From positions 289,001-353,000 of the forward strand of contig NC_087390.1 in NCBI RefSeq assembly GCF_963675165.1: DNA of 64,000 nucleotides. Direction: 5' to 3'. A program made the position numbers and the translations under genes. Source of the DNA: Halichondria panicea. Its lineage: Eukaryota > Porifera > Demospongiae > Suberitida > Halichondriidae. This document shows positions 30,548 to 43,266 of this stretch, in pieces (position 1 is the stretch's first letter; each line of letters starts with the position of its first letter). The notes under the pieces are model-generated. The model worked only from the letters and a program-made list of their open reading frames with translations, had not been told where the DNA came from and made no database searches.

Positions 30548-31675
30548 CAGTGGCTGTATTATAGAGGGTGGCCTGCTAACACAGGTCCAAACACATGCTA
30601 TGGAGAGACCTTGGGGCCCATTAACCTGGCTGTATTATAGAGGGTGGCCTGCTAACACAGGTCCAAACACATGCTATGGAGAGACTTTGAGGCCCATTAA
30701 CCTGGCTGTATTATAGAGGGTGGCTTGCTAACACAGGTCCAAACACATGCTATGGAGACCTTGGGGCCCATTAACCTGGCTGTATTATAGAGGGTGGCCT
30801 GCTAACACAGGTCCAAACACATGCTATGGAGAGACTTTGGGGCTCATTAACCTGGCTGTATTATAGGGAGTGGCCTACTAACACAGGTCCAAACACATGC
30901 TATGGAGACCTTGGGGCCCATTAACCTGGCTGTATTATAGAGGGTGGCCTGCTAACACAGGTCCAAACACATGCTATGGAGAGACTTTGGGGCTCATTAA
31001 CCTGGCTGAATTATAGGGAGTGGCCTGCTAACACAGGTCCAAACACATGCTATGGAGACCTTGGGGCCCATTAACCTGTATTATAGAGGGTGGCCTGCTA
31101 ACACAGGTCCAAACACATGCTATGGAGAGACTTTGGGGCTCATTAACCTGGCTGTATTATAGGGAGTGGCCTGCTAACACAGGTCCAAACACATGCTATG
31201 GAGACCCTGGGGCCCATTAACCTGGCTGTATTATAGGGAGTGGCCTGCTAACATAGGTCCAAACACATGCTATGGAGACTTTGGAGCCCATTAACCTGGC
31301 TGTATTATAGGGAGTGGCCTGCTAACACAGGTCCAAACACATGCTATGGAGACTTTGGGGCCCATTAACCTGGCTGTATTATAGGGAGTGGCCTGCTAAC
31401 ACAGGTCCAAACACATGCTATGGAGACCCTGGGGCCCATTAACCTGGCTGTATTATAGGGAGTGGCCTGCTAACACAGGTCCAAACACATGCTATGGAGA
31501 CCCTGGGGCCCATTAACCTGGCTGTATTATAGAGGGTGGCCTGCTAACACAGGTCCAAACACATGCTATGGAGAGACCTTGGGGCCCATTAACCTGGCTG
31601 TATTATAGAGGGTGGCCTGCTAACACAGGTCCAAACACATGCTTTAACCTGGCTGTATTATAGAGGGTGGCCTGC
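30548..31675. repeat. 76-bp minisatellite, array 3, in opposite orientation
   Basis: About fifteen copies of the reverse complement of the unit in arrays 1 and 2 (GGCTGTATTATAGAGGGTGG, then CAGGTCCAAACACATGCTAT). Two subtypes alternate: AGAGGGTGGCCTG and GGGAGTGGCCTG. Several units lack the second GAGA. Arrays 2 and 3 thus form a large inverted repeat about 1.4 kb apart. Confidence 0.9.
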
Positions 31676-31983
31676 TACACATGTAAGAAGCTACATGTAT
31701 ACTAAGCTAGTCAACACAGAACACTTACCACAAACAGACGTCAAATTCCTCTCAATTACTGTAATTACAGAGTCAACTCAGATACAGCACAAATCCCACG
31801 AGTTAGATACACCACATCCAGGTCTGACACACACACACTCACCCACACACACCCACACCCCCTACACCCCACACCCCACACCCCACACCCCCCACACACA
31901 CAGTACATACTAACACCACGATACACTAACTTGATAATTATACATTTTTCGTGCGTGGCCAAAACGAATTCATTTCTAATCAA
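31676..31983. other. AT-rich spacer with a CA/CCCCA simple repeat
   Basis: Between minisatellite array 3 and the next candidate exon. A CACAC/CACCCCA tract at about 31826-31902 is the only structure. Short frames across it are low-complexity artefacts. Confidence 0.5.
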
Positions 31984-32200
31984 TTATCCTCTTGTGTTAT
32001 AATCTATGCCCTTTACTATACAATGAAAAGCTATAACCACAATAAGAATGAACACTGACAATAATAATAGACACTGCATCACATGCGCTAGGGTAGATGA
32101 GTGGCTAGTTCCAATATTACACAAATTAGGAGTTATGCTTCCAAACAGACTAATAATGCCTTCCATACATGGAATATGCATTTTGATCACCAGTAAAACC
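31984..32200 (-). CDS. Candidate 3' terminal exon, possibly a single-pass membrane protein
   Basis: A strong acceptor (TTTGCAG) precedes 32200. In one frame the exon reads to a TAA at 31984 and contains the hydrophobic run MQCLLLLSVFILIVVIAF, a plausible membrane segment with a short basic tail. That frame needs two bases from the preceding exon. In another frame it continues the phase-0 exon at 33098-33283 but stops after 16 residues (ending MYGRHY). I cannot choose between these, nor do I recognise the product. Confidence 0.3.
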
Positions 32201-33097
32201 CTGCAAATGCAAATATGGTATGCATAGTTTACCTAGAAACTCACATCATGCACAGGATTTCCTACTTAAGGAAGTACTCATGAAGAATCACCAACCGTCA
32301 TTATGTACTTCACAGTGTCACTGTCTTTACATGTACCTCATGTACCTCATGCTGTAATGAGGCTTGACAAGAGGCAGTCTGTGTCAACCAATAACATTAG
32401 CTCTCTTTACAAGAATAGCTACCTACTCATGCACATTCCAGTGATGGTTGTATTATCAATAGGAATCTGTTATACTGATGTTTAATGAGGGATGACGCTG
32501 GGTCTATTTGTTAATAAATGAATTAGTTTAATTTCCCACAAGTATAACCTTTATACTTGGGAAGATAAAGGATATACTTTATACAAGTTCATCTCAGGAC
32601 ACACACACTTTATTATTTTTTGATCATGTTTGCATATTAATTTTGGTAATTAGCAGCATCTGGTGTGGAAGGTATAAGCAACTTTACAAATGCTTGAGCT
32701 CCTACAAGCTATAATAATAAGTACAAGCTAAGTACAAGCCAAGTACGAGCTAAATACATGATAAGTACAAGCTAAGTACGAGCTAAGTACGATAAGTACA
32801 GGTCCCCCCACCCCAGGCCCAGGAAGTCGGTACAACATTACTGCATGGGACTGGCAGGCTAGCTGGGCTACACTGTAGCTAGCTAGCTACTCAGACCACT
32901 GCTATATACACGGGGCATAAGACTACAAGTATGTTACGTATGCAGTGCAACAACACATTACATCCAATCTCAACAGTAGCGGCTTTGGCTTCGTCACCAT
33001 CTCCTATCATTACACAGCTGCCTATAGTATAGGCTAAAGCTAACCAGTACAGTACCACCATGTAGCTATAGGCCACCTTGATCAACTGTGCACTCAC
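32201..33097. other. Unassigned intergenic or intronic stretch with short tandem repeats
   Basis: AT-rich. At about 32696-32802 a 10-20 bp motif (AAGTACAAGCT / AAGTACGAGCT) repeats about eight times. The rest shows no conserved coding sequence. It may be the intron joining the exons at 33098-33283 and 31984-32200. Confidence 0.4.
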
Positions 33098-33283
33098 CTC
33101 AAGAGCCTCCCTCTGTACTGTACACACTGTCTTGACAATACTCTGAGTTGTCCTCTTTACTGATTGTTGATATCGCTTTGTGTCGTGAATTAATGCTCCT
33201 TGGCCTTCTCTAGATATACTGTACATGCGACCAAAACTCAGACTTGTACTCAGGGACGCAGAGATACAGGATAATGTCGCCAT
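33098..33283 (-). CDS. Candidate first exon of a small unrecognised gene (62 codons)
   Basis: An ATG at 33283 starts a 62-codon frame that ends in a consensus donor (GAG|GTGAGT). The peptide begins MATLSCISASLSTSLSFG, a Ser-rich, acid-poor start that could be a mitochondrial presequence. It is followed by a polar, probably helical part (KRYQQSVKRTTQSIVKTV). The frame continues past the donor for about 70 residues, but the donor is strong enough that I take it as the exon end. It lies about 225 bp beyond the CSTF3 stop on the same strand. No family recognised. Confidence 0.4.
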
Positions 33284-33508
33284 GTGTAGGCGTGGCACCA
33301 TCAATATGATCAACACATCGATGTTTTTATAAGCTTTTTATTAAGTCGATGCTTTTCATTTAAGTAAACCGACATTAATTAATTAATCAACAAACGCCCT
33401 CGAATTGACTTGTGTAATTAAAATAATTTTGCAAAGACAATTAATGATGAAATGATACAAAAATTACTATAATTATAACTAACAAAGAATAATATATTGT
33501 TTATAGCG

Positions 33509-36500
33509 TTATACAATGTTGTGGACTCGTTTCTGTTGCCGTGAGCGATAAATGTCATTAATTGGAGGGGCTCCCCCACTCCCGTCGTCATCACTCTCTT
33601 CTCCGCCATCTCTCTTTCGTTTTCCGGACCTCCCGATGACCTCTGATCCATCACTCGTGTCCAGGAGTGCCATTAGCTCATTCAACTGAACAAATGGGCC
33701 CTGAGGAAAACGCAAAAAATTCGATAAATCGGAAGTACACAATAAAAATGTGTACGCATGGCGTGCATGCATGTACATGTACACAACAGACACATTGACG
33801 AGATATAGTTACAATCATATCTGGAAAAGATTTATATATCTGATGGTAGTGGAGAGGTTTATTTTACAACGAAATTCTTGTGAGCACTGAAATTCATGAA
33901 TGAATGATCAAGGTTGAAAACCGTACAACCATACCATGCAATTAACAAAAAAATATATACAAAAAATGTTAACTCACATGGAAGCAATCCGGAGGTGGTA
34001 GTCGTGACAACAAGTTGGATAGCTCCGAGGGCAATGGAAAGCATCCTCCAGGAACTGCATTCATACCAACACCTGAAACAGAGCTCGGTTTAAATGGCAG
34101 CATCTGTTGGAGATCTGGTTTAGAAATAGCCGCCTCTCTCAGCTCCATAACGAGGCTACCTCCTCCCGACCCGCTAGCTCCACCCCCGACCCCTCCCTCT
34201 AACCTCTTGGTGGTCTGGTTACCTCCTCCAGATGACTGAGACACGAGGCATGACTGGGAGAGGGGGGGAGGTTATTGTGATAGTGGTGTGTGTGGTGTGT
34301 GCGTGTGTGTTGTGCGTGCGTGCGTGCGCGTGTGTGTGTGTTGTGTGTGCGTGCGTGTGTGGGCATCACACTACAGTCTTGTATCGCATCTAAATGCCAT
34401 TGGAAAGGTCATCTTGAGAGCAATAGCAATTAGATTTAAAATTGTAAAATCTGAACAAAAATTAATTACGGGTTCGCTACCAAACAACTAAAATTTGGGG
34501 AAAAACGCTAGCCTTTGCTTTTGTTGAAATTGCTGGATTGTATACTGGACAAAAAATCGGCTAGTATTTAAATTTATCATTTTGTAATCTCACCGGATGT
34601 CCAATCAGTTTGAGCTCCACCTCCGAACACGGCATCAGGCCGAGGAACTTGTATCTGTCCACTAACATCACAGTGTCTTTGGAACGAACATCCTGTGATG
34701 AAAATATTATTTTATTTGTAGTGAAACAAACGTCTACAGCTTATCAGTATAATATCTATTACCTCGATAAATATGATTGTACTCACAACCAACAAGCCAC
34801 ACATTTTAAACATGTATGGTAACCACACACACACACCGCCCACTCCACACCCTCACATCGTTCTTGAGAGCGGCTGTCCTCCTCTTCTCCACATTTATCA
34901 CTGATGCAAGATCTCCCACAGTCGATTCGAATTCAACAAATTTCTCCCAAATCTCACTGTGTGTGTGTAAGCGGTGGGGGAGGAGAAATAAAAATTTCAA
35001 AATTATATCTATCTATAACCGTATATGTCACACATTTCGCAGGCACGTGACTGGAAGCTACTCCACCCCTCCACACCCACACACACACACGCACACTGTT
35101 AATGGAAACTACCCCACCCCCTCACACCCACACAGCCACACTGTTAATGGAAACTACCCCACCCCCTCACACCCACCTTGTCTTGTCAGGGCTCATAGAA
35201 GAGAGGGACTTCTCAAAGAGCACACGAGTGTTGTTGTCCTCTGGAGAAACACAACGTTAGAGAACAGGCGGGTACAGCATCAAGATACTAACTACCGTCC
35301 GTATAGCAGGTTTATTTTCGTATGGCGGAAATTTTCGTACTTTTCGTATTGTAGAGCATCATCATACGAACAACGAACATTAAAACTACGAAATTATTCT
35401 ACTGCAATAGGTTCAACGTCACTATCCTGAGCTACAGGTACAATATTTAAATGTGTAGTTGATACGAAAAGTTGCACAAATAAAAATTACCCGCTATAAG
35501 GCACTTCACAGCACATAGCTGCATGCCATCGCGAGTGACCTACCAGTAAGATGTGAGAGGTGGTCAAGGAAGGAGAGGATATACTGAGGCTCGTCACCAA
35601 ACGACTTTAGCCCCAGGTCAAATATCCGATACGCCACCGTCTTGTCCTTGTTGATGAAATACTCCATAAGAGCTGCAGCCACAAACACCTACAGTGAGGA
35701 AAATTAATTAATTATACTAGCTGGACATTTTCATGCAGTTGTCAACAGGCAATGCATGTACATGTACATTTATTATAAGTGCAAGCTTTCAAACTAGACA
35801 ACCATTTTCCAGCCTAGACAAGGTATACCGTATAGCGCGAAATTTGTTGTTTAATTAGAATTACCTGCTATCATGCAAATATTTAAAGGCGTGGCTTCCG
35901 GTAAGCAGTCATTCCGCAAACATTGTGTAACGAAATGGCTTTTAGAGGCCAATCCACGAAATATAAGTGCCTCAAAAATTTCGCGCTATACGGTATAATA
36001 GTGTGCTACAGAAGTGTAAATTGTTGCCTCTAGCTATAAGCCCAACTGTATACCGTATAGCGGGTAAGTTTTGTGGGGTAAAAAATTCGTTCAACTCGAG
36101 AAAAGGTGGTTTTCGTGAGTAAAAATTTCGTTTAGTCTTGTGGCTGCATGGCATTCCTACGTTCCGATAAGCCACGCCTACGTTAAAATTTGGTGGAGGT
36201 CAGCTTGCCCACGAAAATAACGAATATTTTACCCCACGAAAATTACCTGCTATACGGTATACAGTATTATAATTATACAGTGTACGTATACTGAGCCCCC
36301 CCTCCTGTTTTCTAAAGTATATTTGTGAAGCAGTAGGTATCTTTATGCTACCCCCTGACCCCCTAGTCTTGTTAGTAGTGTTATTATCAGAAGCAGAACA
36401 ATACCTCCCCCCCCCCTCCCCCAGCATCTGACCATCCCTGCATCCTGTCCCCCTGTGTTTGCAGAGCTCATGACCAGCTGTTGGACACACGATCCTAGCA

Positions 36501-37179
36501 AGAGACTTCACTTCAGACAAGTTCTAGAACATCTTGACAAGATGCTCAAGAGTGGTACGTTAGGGTACAATAGATGAGGGGTGGGGGTGTCTTTCAACAG
36601 CCATAACTTGAGTACAGTTGATCCAATGTCAAAAATTTTATGATTTTCTGAAAGCTTAGAAAAATACCTTTCAAATGATGTGTTTCAATCCAAAATTTCC
36701 TCCGGGCCCTAATTTGTCATTTTTCGGCCTCGGACCATGGGCTATAATCCATGGTATCGCCAAATTGGCAAATCTTTTTATCTCTCAAATATGAATTTTG
36801 ATGACACCATTTGAAAGGTCTTTTTGTAAGCTTTCAGAAAATCATAAAATTTTTGACTTTGGATCCACAGAATTCAAGTTATGGCAGCTGAAAGACATTG
36901 ATGAAACGGAGGGGGTGGGGGTGTAGTTGAACATCTTTCAACAGCCATAACAAAAAATTACCCGCTATACGGTATCTGTATATCACTACTTTAGAGTCTT
37001 GAGTAATTTTTTCTGAAAACGAACAATTTGGCAAGCTAGTTTCGGATCTTACGTACGTACACATGGTACCCTTGATCACCTGATGTCCTATTCTCTCGTC
37101 TTCTCTGGCTCTCTTGAATATTTGTCTGGCCACCTTTATACCGGCCGTACGCTGGGAGAACTTCATGTACTGAATGTAT

Positions 37180-37210
<31 letters not shown>

Positions 37211-40200
37211 AAGGGAAACACACGATAGACAACTATACTGTATGAATGCGAGGTTAATTGATTGCAAATGACACTGTACAAGGTGTCATACAGGATTTTG
37301 AAGTAGAGGGGGAAATGAGAAAAGTAACCAGAAAATGTTGCTAAAAAAAGGTCAACTGTTATTTCAATACCCAGCTATGGACACTCAGTCATAATTGAAA
37401 GGGGGGGAAAATTGGAGCTGCGGGGGATATCCCCCTTTCCCCCTGTATGACACCCTGATGTACAAGCCTGATTGCGTTTCTAACTGCCGTATTAGGAACG
37501 CCTACGAAAATTAAAAAACTGTGAATATTTTCTGGTATACTAGGTTCTTATTCCACGCTGGTGGTTAACTAGGTTACGTTATCAGCTCATCACCAGGGTG
37601 GGGTCAATGGTTCTCTTCTCCACCAGCTTGTTATAGATGGCCTCAGATCCCTCAAACTTACTCCTAGCCTGAGGGGGCAAAACAGACGTATACAACTGAT
37701 ATAATTAAGATATCGAACAAACACGAATTAAGACCTGAGCATCTTGTCTATGCAGCAAAATAAATTCGTAAACTTGCCAAACGTAACTTTGCTAATAGAT
37801 CTTTTTTTAGAGCACATTTTACAAACCTCTTCAAAGTCAGCATAAGCAAAGTGAAGTAGGAGGCTGTCTTTGAGGGGCCCGGTAATGGCTCTGTTGTATA
37901 TGACAGCTGCTTCCTCGGCCCAGCGAGCACTGTGCTGACCCACCTACATGACCGCGGAGGGGAGGAACATGTACGCTCATTTAGACTAGCTATTTCTTTT
38001 CACAACCGTATATTGTATTATTGACCATCAAAAATATTTATTCTGAACATTATAATGCTTCTAACTGACAGTACAGTAATCACCCGCCCACACACACACA
38101 CACACACCACCAGCTGCTCACCCCCACACATGACCCCGGCCTCGCTGCCCCCCACACACACACACACCAACAGCTTACCCCGGCCTCGCTGGCCCTCTGC
38201 AGATAGAGGGCTGCCTCATACCAGATATCAGCACAATGACCAAAGCAAAGCAGACACTGCTCATAAGAGTAGAGCACTGCAAGGGAAGTAATGGCGTAAG
38301 AAGGACAAGTGAATACAACAGAAAATGGTGTACAGTAAAACTATTCCAACAGATTGATTTTAACACCAGAACACACAAAAAAAGAGTTGGTAGTCAAATC
38401 TACGAGAAAATGTTGCAAGGAAAAGCAATAAATATCCACCTCTCTTGACGAGTATGGCATGGTCTTCAGTTCTGGTCGGATTGCTCCTCTCCCAATTGAT
38501 AATCCTCTTCCATATAAGGAGTTGCTGTGACTCTTGAGGAGTTCCCCTCATAGGGACAGAGGTGCTCCCGCGTATGAGACCACGAGCGATGCCATCGTAC
38601 TCTTGGGCCGATCTCTTGGCATTCAAATAGTGACGACTCACTGTGTCTATATTACGCTTGGCATTCATTTTGTTGTCAGTCTTCATATATAATATATATA
38701 GTGGGGTGGGAGGGAGAGCGAAAAAAAACTAAATAATTTAAATTATAAGGAGGAACACAAATAAATTAACAGAAGGAAGAGAGTTCAAAACAATATTATC
38801 TATTATTACTTAGTAGACTGTACGACTGCTCAAGTTCTATTCATTGAATTTTGTATAATTATAGCTATATTAAAGCAGTTAATCAATAAATTTGTTTTTA
38901 TGACACGCATGCACGGACATGCATATTTACAGCCAATATTCAGCACAAAATTTTATCCATGCTATCAGGAGTTTAATGACCTACACATGATTATACACAC
39001 ATGCACATGCAGACTAATCCACTGACTGACATTCTCAAAGAAGTTGTATTCTTTCCACATCTGCTCCAGGTTAGCAAGTGGAGTGACAACTGCTCTCTGG
39101 TAGGCTTTACGAAGAGCCTGGGACTTCTGGTTCTCAGCAAATGTTCCTTGTGCATCTCTATAATAGAGTAGATAAGAATATATCTACTCTTGCTAGAGAA
39201 TTTAACCCAACTGTTGCAGCCATCTTTAAGACAATACTACCATAACCTAGAGTGTATCTAATTGGTCTCTAGAAAAACGTGTCCAGTTCTGCTTATTAAA
39301 TTGTTCATTTTTTTAGAAAAAAGCGTGGTGGGCTAGGGTTTTTTTTCAAACTCTGTTTTCGGAGCTAACCATAATATGGTAGATCACAGCACTATCGTAC
39401 GGTGGTTGTACAGTGGATATATAGATATGGTTATGCTGTTTGCTTACTCATTCTTGAGAAACGTGATGTAGTCTGTCCATATGGAGGTGCTGTGATAATC
39501 AATGCCCACATGATCCAGAGCAAACTCGTATGTCTGCCGCAGTTTCTCCCTAGTGTGCGTGCGGAGGGGAACGGACACACGGCTCACTATGATATGATGA
39601 GAGGCGGAATCGCAATTATTTTTATTATTATTTAAAGATGTCCTTACACAATCATACTGCCCTCTACACATGCAAACACATATCCACACAATTATATAAA
39701 CAGACAAAACAGTAGCATTGAAAAGTAGCAATTAACCAGCCATATTCTCAAATTGGTTGTTTGACACTTATACACACGGGTTCTATAAAGACATGCAACC
39801 TCTGGATAGTATGTACCCTCATACATACATACATTCACAGTACAATAGCCCATGCATCACTAGAGCAACTGAGTCCCACCACACCCACACCACCCCCTCC
39901 CCCACACCTGTACGAGGGCAAGGACGCCTTGGTGTCTTTGACATAAGAAATGTAGCACTTCCACAGATCAATATGCAGCACTGACATTAGACTGCGCTGG
40001 AACAACTTGACAGAGGGGAGAGAGAAGACAATTTGACAATCATGGTCCAACTTATTTAAGTATTACATCATACACACACACACGAAACAATCAGATGCTA
40101 ATTAATGGGTCAGTTCAGTTTTACTAAAGCAAATTGCAGACGTTGATATATTCAATAATTATGCTGATGATGTGAGCTACGTATATTCATAGATGGCAAG

Positions 40201-42894
40201 TATAAATGTGCCGATAATACATGGCAAGCATGCTGCCAGGATGAACGTAGAAACATGCACAGCTACTTTGTAGTGACTCAAAGAAGAATGGTAATAGACG
40301 ATCTGATTCTAAGGAGAGACTACGAGCGATGGTCGAGAATTGGCTGCATGTGCTGTTCTTCAAATAAAAGTCTAAGGCATATAAGAATAATTAGTTCGAT
40401 CTTCGATTCATAATCTGATGCTGTATATATGAAACATACACGTATACGCTGACAAGCCTACAATTAATAGCTCCAGGAAGCAGTACATGAAGATGACACT
40501 ATACATTAAATGGTGGCAAGGAATACATGAGATCTGGATTTAGACGAGAGGGGAGATCAATCAATGCATGCACCATACAAATGAGATTGAGTAGCACAAT
40601 ATGATATTGTAGTCATAAAAAAACAATCACTATTAATTACTAAATAGGTTGATGAGTTAATTGACAAATTGAAAGAACACTTGCAACGATGGTCAACATG
40701 CACACACATGCACATGGCAGCATTGCATTCAGCCGCTAAATTACAAAATGCTTGAGCGCAATAACAACAGGCAGACAGTGTACACTTCACATGCAGACAG
40801 TCAGCAAATAATAAAAAGACATGCTTTTGATTTCAAAATTTGAAAATTTAAATATCCAAAAGGCACCTGATTGCCAACGCAGAGCTACTTGCACATACAA
40901 GACTCTGAGCCACACACAACGAACAAACAAACAAACCACAGAAACAATTTCTAAGAGACACAAGGTCATTCATTACCTTTTCAACATGCTCGTGGTTATG
41001 ATGTCTCATCTGAATCAGAAAGGAAAATTAATTAAATCAACTTTGAAATCAAAACAAAAATGTCATGCAGTTAGTTACTGTTGACACTCGTGATTCATTC
41101 ACTCTCATGTTGTTAGCTTGTAGATCTAGCAGAGTGTCAATTAGCCCTCTTCACAGGCCTTGGACTGAAGATGCTACTGACTGCTTGCGCATGCGCAAAA
41201 TTATTGGATGATTTTCCGGTAAAATTTCCCATAATAATTATTGTCAGTGAAAATATCCGGACAAAGAATAGAAATTCATAAAGTCATATACAGAGCTATA
41301 GCTAGCTAGCTAGAGACAGTCCGTAGGTTTGTTGCAGCAGCTATTTTCTTTCTGATAAAGTCTATACCTTCACCAAGGTTAGTATTAGGTGGGCGTGGTC
41401 TGTCCATATTATAGGCTAGTGTCAGCTTTCACTCCGTTCAGACGATTGTCATCCACACGCTATGAGTCTTTGTTAGCTAAGGGTAGCTATCAGAATGCTA
41501 TCAGGGCTATAGAAACCTTCAATCAAATTTTCTATCTACTTCCTTCAATCCACTTCCGTTCGTTGTTTTACTGAGCGTACACGTTGTTATCCATACAGGC
41601 TAATGGTTAGCGCATGCAGTCGATACCAGGCCCACTCTCAGAGGAAGTGCAGCCTGGGATAGAGTCAATTAGTCTAACTGGATACGTGACATGGTGGTTT
41701 TGACTATAACATGCCATTACCCCACCTATAATTATATTATGTATAATTATGTTTGGTAAGAATCACAGCATTTCTTCACATTCTCAGGTTTGATACGCAT
41801 GGCCAGGGTTGATATAAGCAGGGCACAACACACGACAGCAGTACCTAGACAGAGACCAACACACTTACTACTCTCGTATTGTAGTAGTAGCAATATTATA
41901 TTTAAACAGGGAAGCAATATTGCTAGTCTTCCTGAGAGCCCTGATTATTTTACTGTATGATGCAAGCTATTACAGATGATGGTACATGTAGACACGACCT
42001 CTTGCTCGACATAAAGTCTCCAGTATCGTCCTGACGTGGGGAAGTGAGACACGAGGCGCTCGTACAATATACGAGCTCGAATCATCGCCGCAGACTGGAG
42101 GGAAGAAAGAAGGAAATGATGGCTAGTTCAGTATTGAGCAAGTTATGCGTTCAATGATTTCCACAGAGCTAGAGTTGGCTCTGTAAATAGAGTTCTGGTT
42201 GTCCAAATTCAACGATTTTCTGATTTTCTGAAAGCTTAAAAGGAGTTCTTTCAAATGGTATGCTCAAATCTCAAATTTGGAACTGGTCATAATTTCTCAT
42301 TTTCAGTAAAAGACCATACATAGCCCATGGTATTTTGTCAAAAACAGGCCCAAAATAGACCTTTAATTTTAACACACCATCTGAAAGGTTTTTCTCTAAG
42401 CTTTCAGAAAATCCTAAAATTAATGTGATTAGACAAATGAAACTAAAGTTATGGTCGTTCAAAGATGCTTCATTTTCATTTAACACTTGATTTACTCTAC
42501 GTACGCACCTGTGCTTCTCTGACTAGCACACTCCATGCCTCCAGGTCGTAGGGGTTGTTCACCAATTTCACCTCGGCCTTCTTGCCATGCTCAGTGAAGG
42601 ACCAACCTTGCTGGAACACACCAGGTCCATCTCCGCCCACCGGACTCTGAATATCACGAGTGTGCGTGGGTGTGTGCGTGTGGGGTTATTAAAAAACGAC
42701 ATGTACATGTGTATCTACTATAAGTACGTACGCCAGTTTGGGTGACATTATCACATCTCACAGAGAGGAGCATGATTTCTACACATTATAATATTTAATT
42801 AAATAGCGATATACGTTGTTCAATCTAGCCATTAATTAAATAACCCCATTACCTGCAAACCTCTGCCAGGAATATGAGGGGACATGGCAGCCAT
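33509..42894 (-). CDS. CSTF3: Cleavage stimulation factor subunit 3 (CstF-77), HAT-repeat protein
   Basis: Exons: 42894-42853, 42646-42509, 42094-41999, 41009-40977, 40005-39908, 39549-39448, 39157-39031, 38680-38440, 38276-38179, 37943-37827, 37668-37594, 37181-37080, 35688-35544, 35240-35177, 34956-34857, 34692-34594, 34253-33978, 33700-33509. Together 2145 nt = 714 aa; human CSTF3 is 717 aa, and the match runs end to end. HAT repeats fill residues about 35-545 ([59 protein letters not shown]). The Pro-rich C-terminal region ([13 protein letters not shown]) and the terminal [11 protein letters not shown] motif that binds CstF-64 are kept. In the nucleus CstF-77 bridges CstF-50 and CstF-64 in mRNA 3'-end cleavage (family knowledge). 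The 33-nt exon at 41009-40977 (ending HEHVEK) bridges two HAT helices and is easily missed. Intron 12 holds an inverted MAP3K20 exon copy. Confidence 0.95.
35826..35995. mobile_element. Foldback MITE, TACCGTATAGCGCGAAATTT subfamily
   Basis: Starts TACCGTATAGCGCGAAATTT and ends with its inverse AAATTTCGCGCTATACGGTA. The middle contains GGCGTGGCTTCCGGTAAGC, shared with the copy at 60812-61040. Located in CSTF3 intron 12; non-coding. Confidence 0.75.
36051..36259. mobile_element. Foldback MITE, copy of the one at 6962-7161
   Basis: This is the reverse complement of the element next to MAP3K20 exon 6, with the same inner landmarks (GTTCAACTCGAGAAA, GGAGGTCAGCTTGCCCACG). It belongs to the inverted segmental copy that also holds the MAP3K20 exon at 36425-36554. 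Confidence 0.75.
36425..36554 (+). pseudogene. Inverted copy of MAP3K20 exon 6 inside CSTF3 intron 12
   Basis: The stretch has the same length (130 nt) as MAP3K20 exon 6 (6791-6662), the same CAG acceptor and GTACGT donor, and differs at only about six bases. Changes in the peptide are R to H at the start, G to A, M to V and Q to E; there is no stop. It encodes the last helices of the kinase domain ([17 protein letters not shown]) without the rest of the gene. Flanks match the MAP3K20 introns on both sides (foldback MITE upstream, 340-bp repeat downstream), so a genomic segment of roughly 0.9 kb was copied in opposite orientation. It is antisense to CSTF3 and probably not expressed as protein. 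Confidence 0.85.
37281..37456. mobile_element. Short inverted-repeat element in CSTF3 intron 11
   Basis: Starts near AAGGTGTCATACAGGA and ends with the inverse CCTGTATGACACCCT. It is about 175 bp and non-coding, with G-runs (GGGGGGGAAAA) and C-runs that may also pair. Confidence 0.55.
40006..40976. other. CSTF3 intron 4, about 970 bp
   Basis: AT-rich intron between the 33-nt exon and the [11 protein letters not shown] exon. I see no conserved coding sequence, tandem repeat or inverted-repeat element, and nothing here resembles an RNA gene. Confidence 0.5.
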
Positions 42895-43266
42895 CACACG
42901 GAAAGAATTCCACTGAACTGGTTACCTAGCGCCTTAGCTTCAGAGCGGAGAAGGATTGTATCTCTCCCCTTCTGTCTTCTTGACCACGTGGAGTAGAAAA
43001 ATGTCCTCCTGTGAGTAATTATTATTAATTAAGGTTACAAGATCCGCCCCCAGAAACTGACCACAAGTAGATCTACAAGTATTTTACAAGTCCATTGTAC
43101 CATCTCTCTCTAGACTCTAGCTATTAAGGTAAGTACAGTAAGTATAGATCTACTTCTGTAAAACCTGATTTGAAACCTTTTTTAAGAATTTTAAACTAGC
43201 AAAACTGGCTTTTATATTTTTATTACAATAATTATTTGTCTATTTTCTGCACAGGTAGAAGCTACC
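42895..43266. promoter_or_regulatory. Bidirectional CSTF3 / TIR-TIR-SLOG promoter gap with a 5'UTR intron
   Basis: The two start codons diverge across 372 bp. On the plus strand a consensus donor (TTAAG|GTAAGT, intron from 43129) pairs with an acceptor (TTCTGCACAG, intron to 43254) just 12 bp before the ATG, so the TIR-SLOG transcript has a spliced leader exon upstream of 43129. The ATG context GCTACCATGG is strong. No TATA box seen. Confidence 0.6.

Noticed and set aside
26120-31675. CRISPR-like regular repeats
   Set aside because: The 76-bp units are contiguous with no unique spacers, in a eukaryotic genome; they are minisatellites.
34816-35430. 204-codon plus-strand frame across 34.8-35.4 kb
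   Set aside because: It runs antisense through two CSTF3 exons and a CA-rich intron; the composition is low-complexity (His/Thr/Pro) and it has no domain.
36425-36554. A second MAP3K20-like kinase gene
   Set aside because: Only one exon plus intron flanks is present; no other kinase exon lies nearby on that strand.
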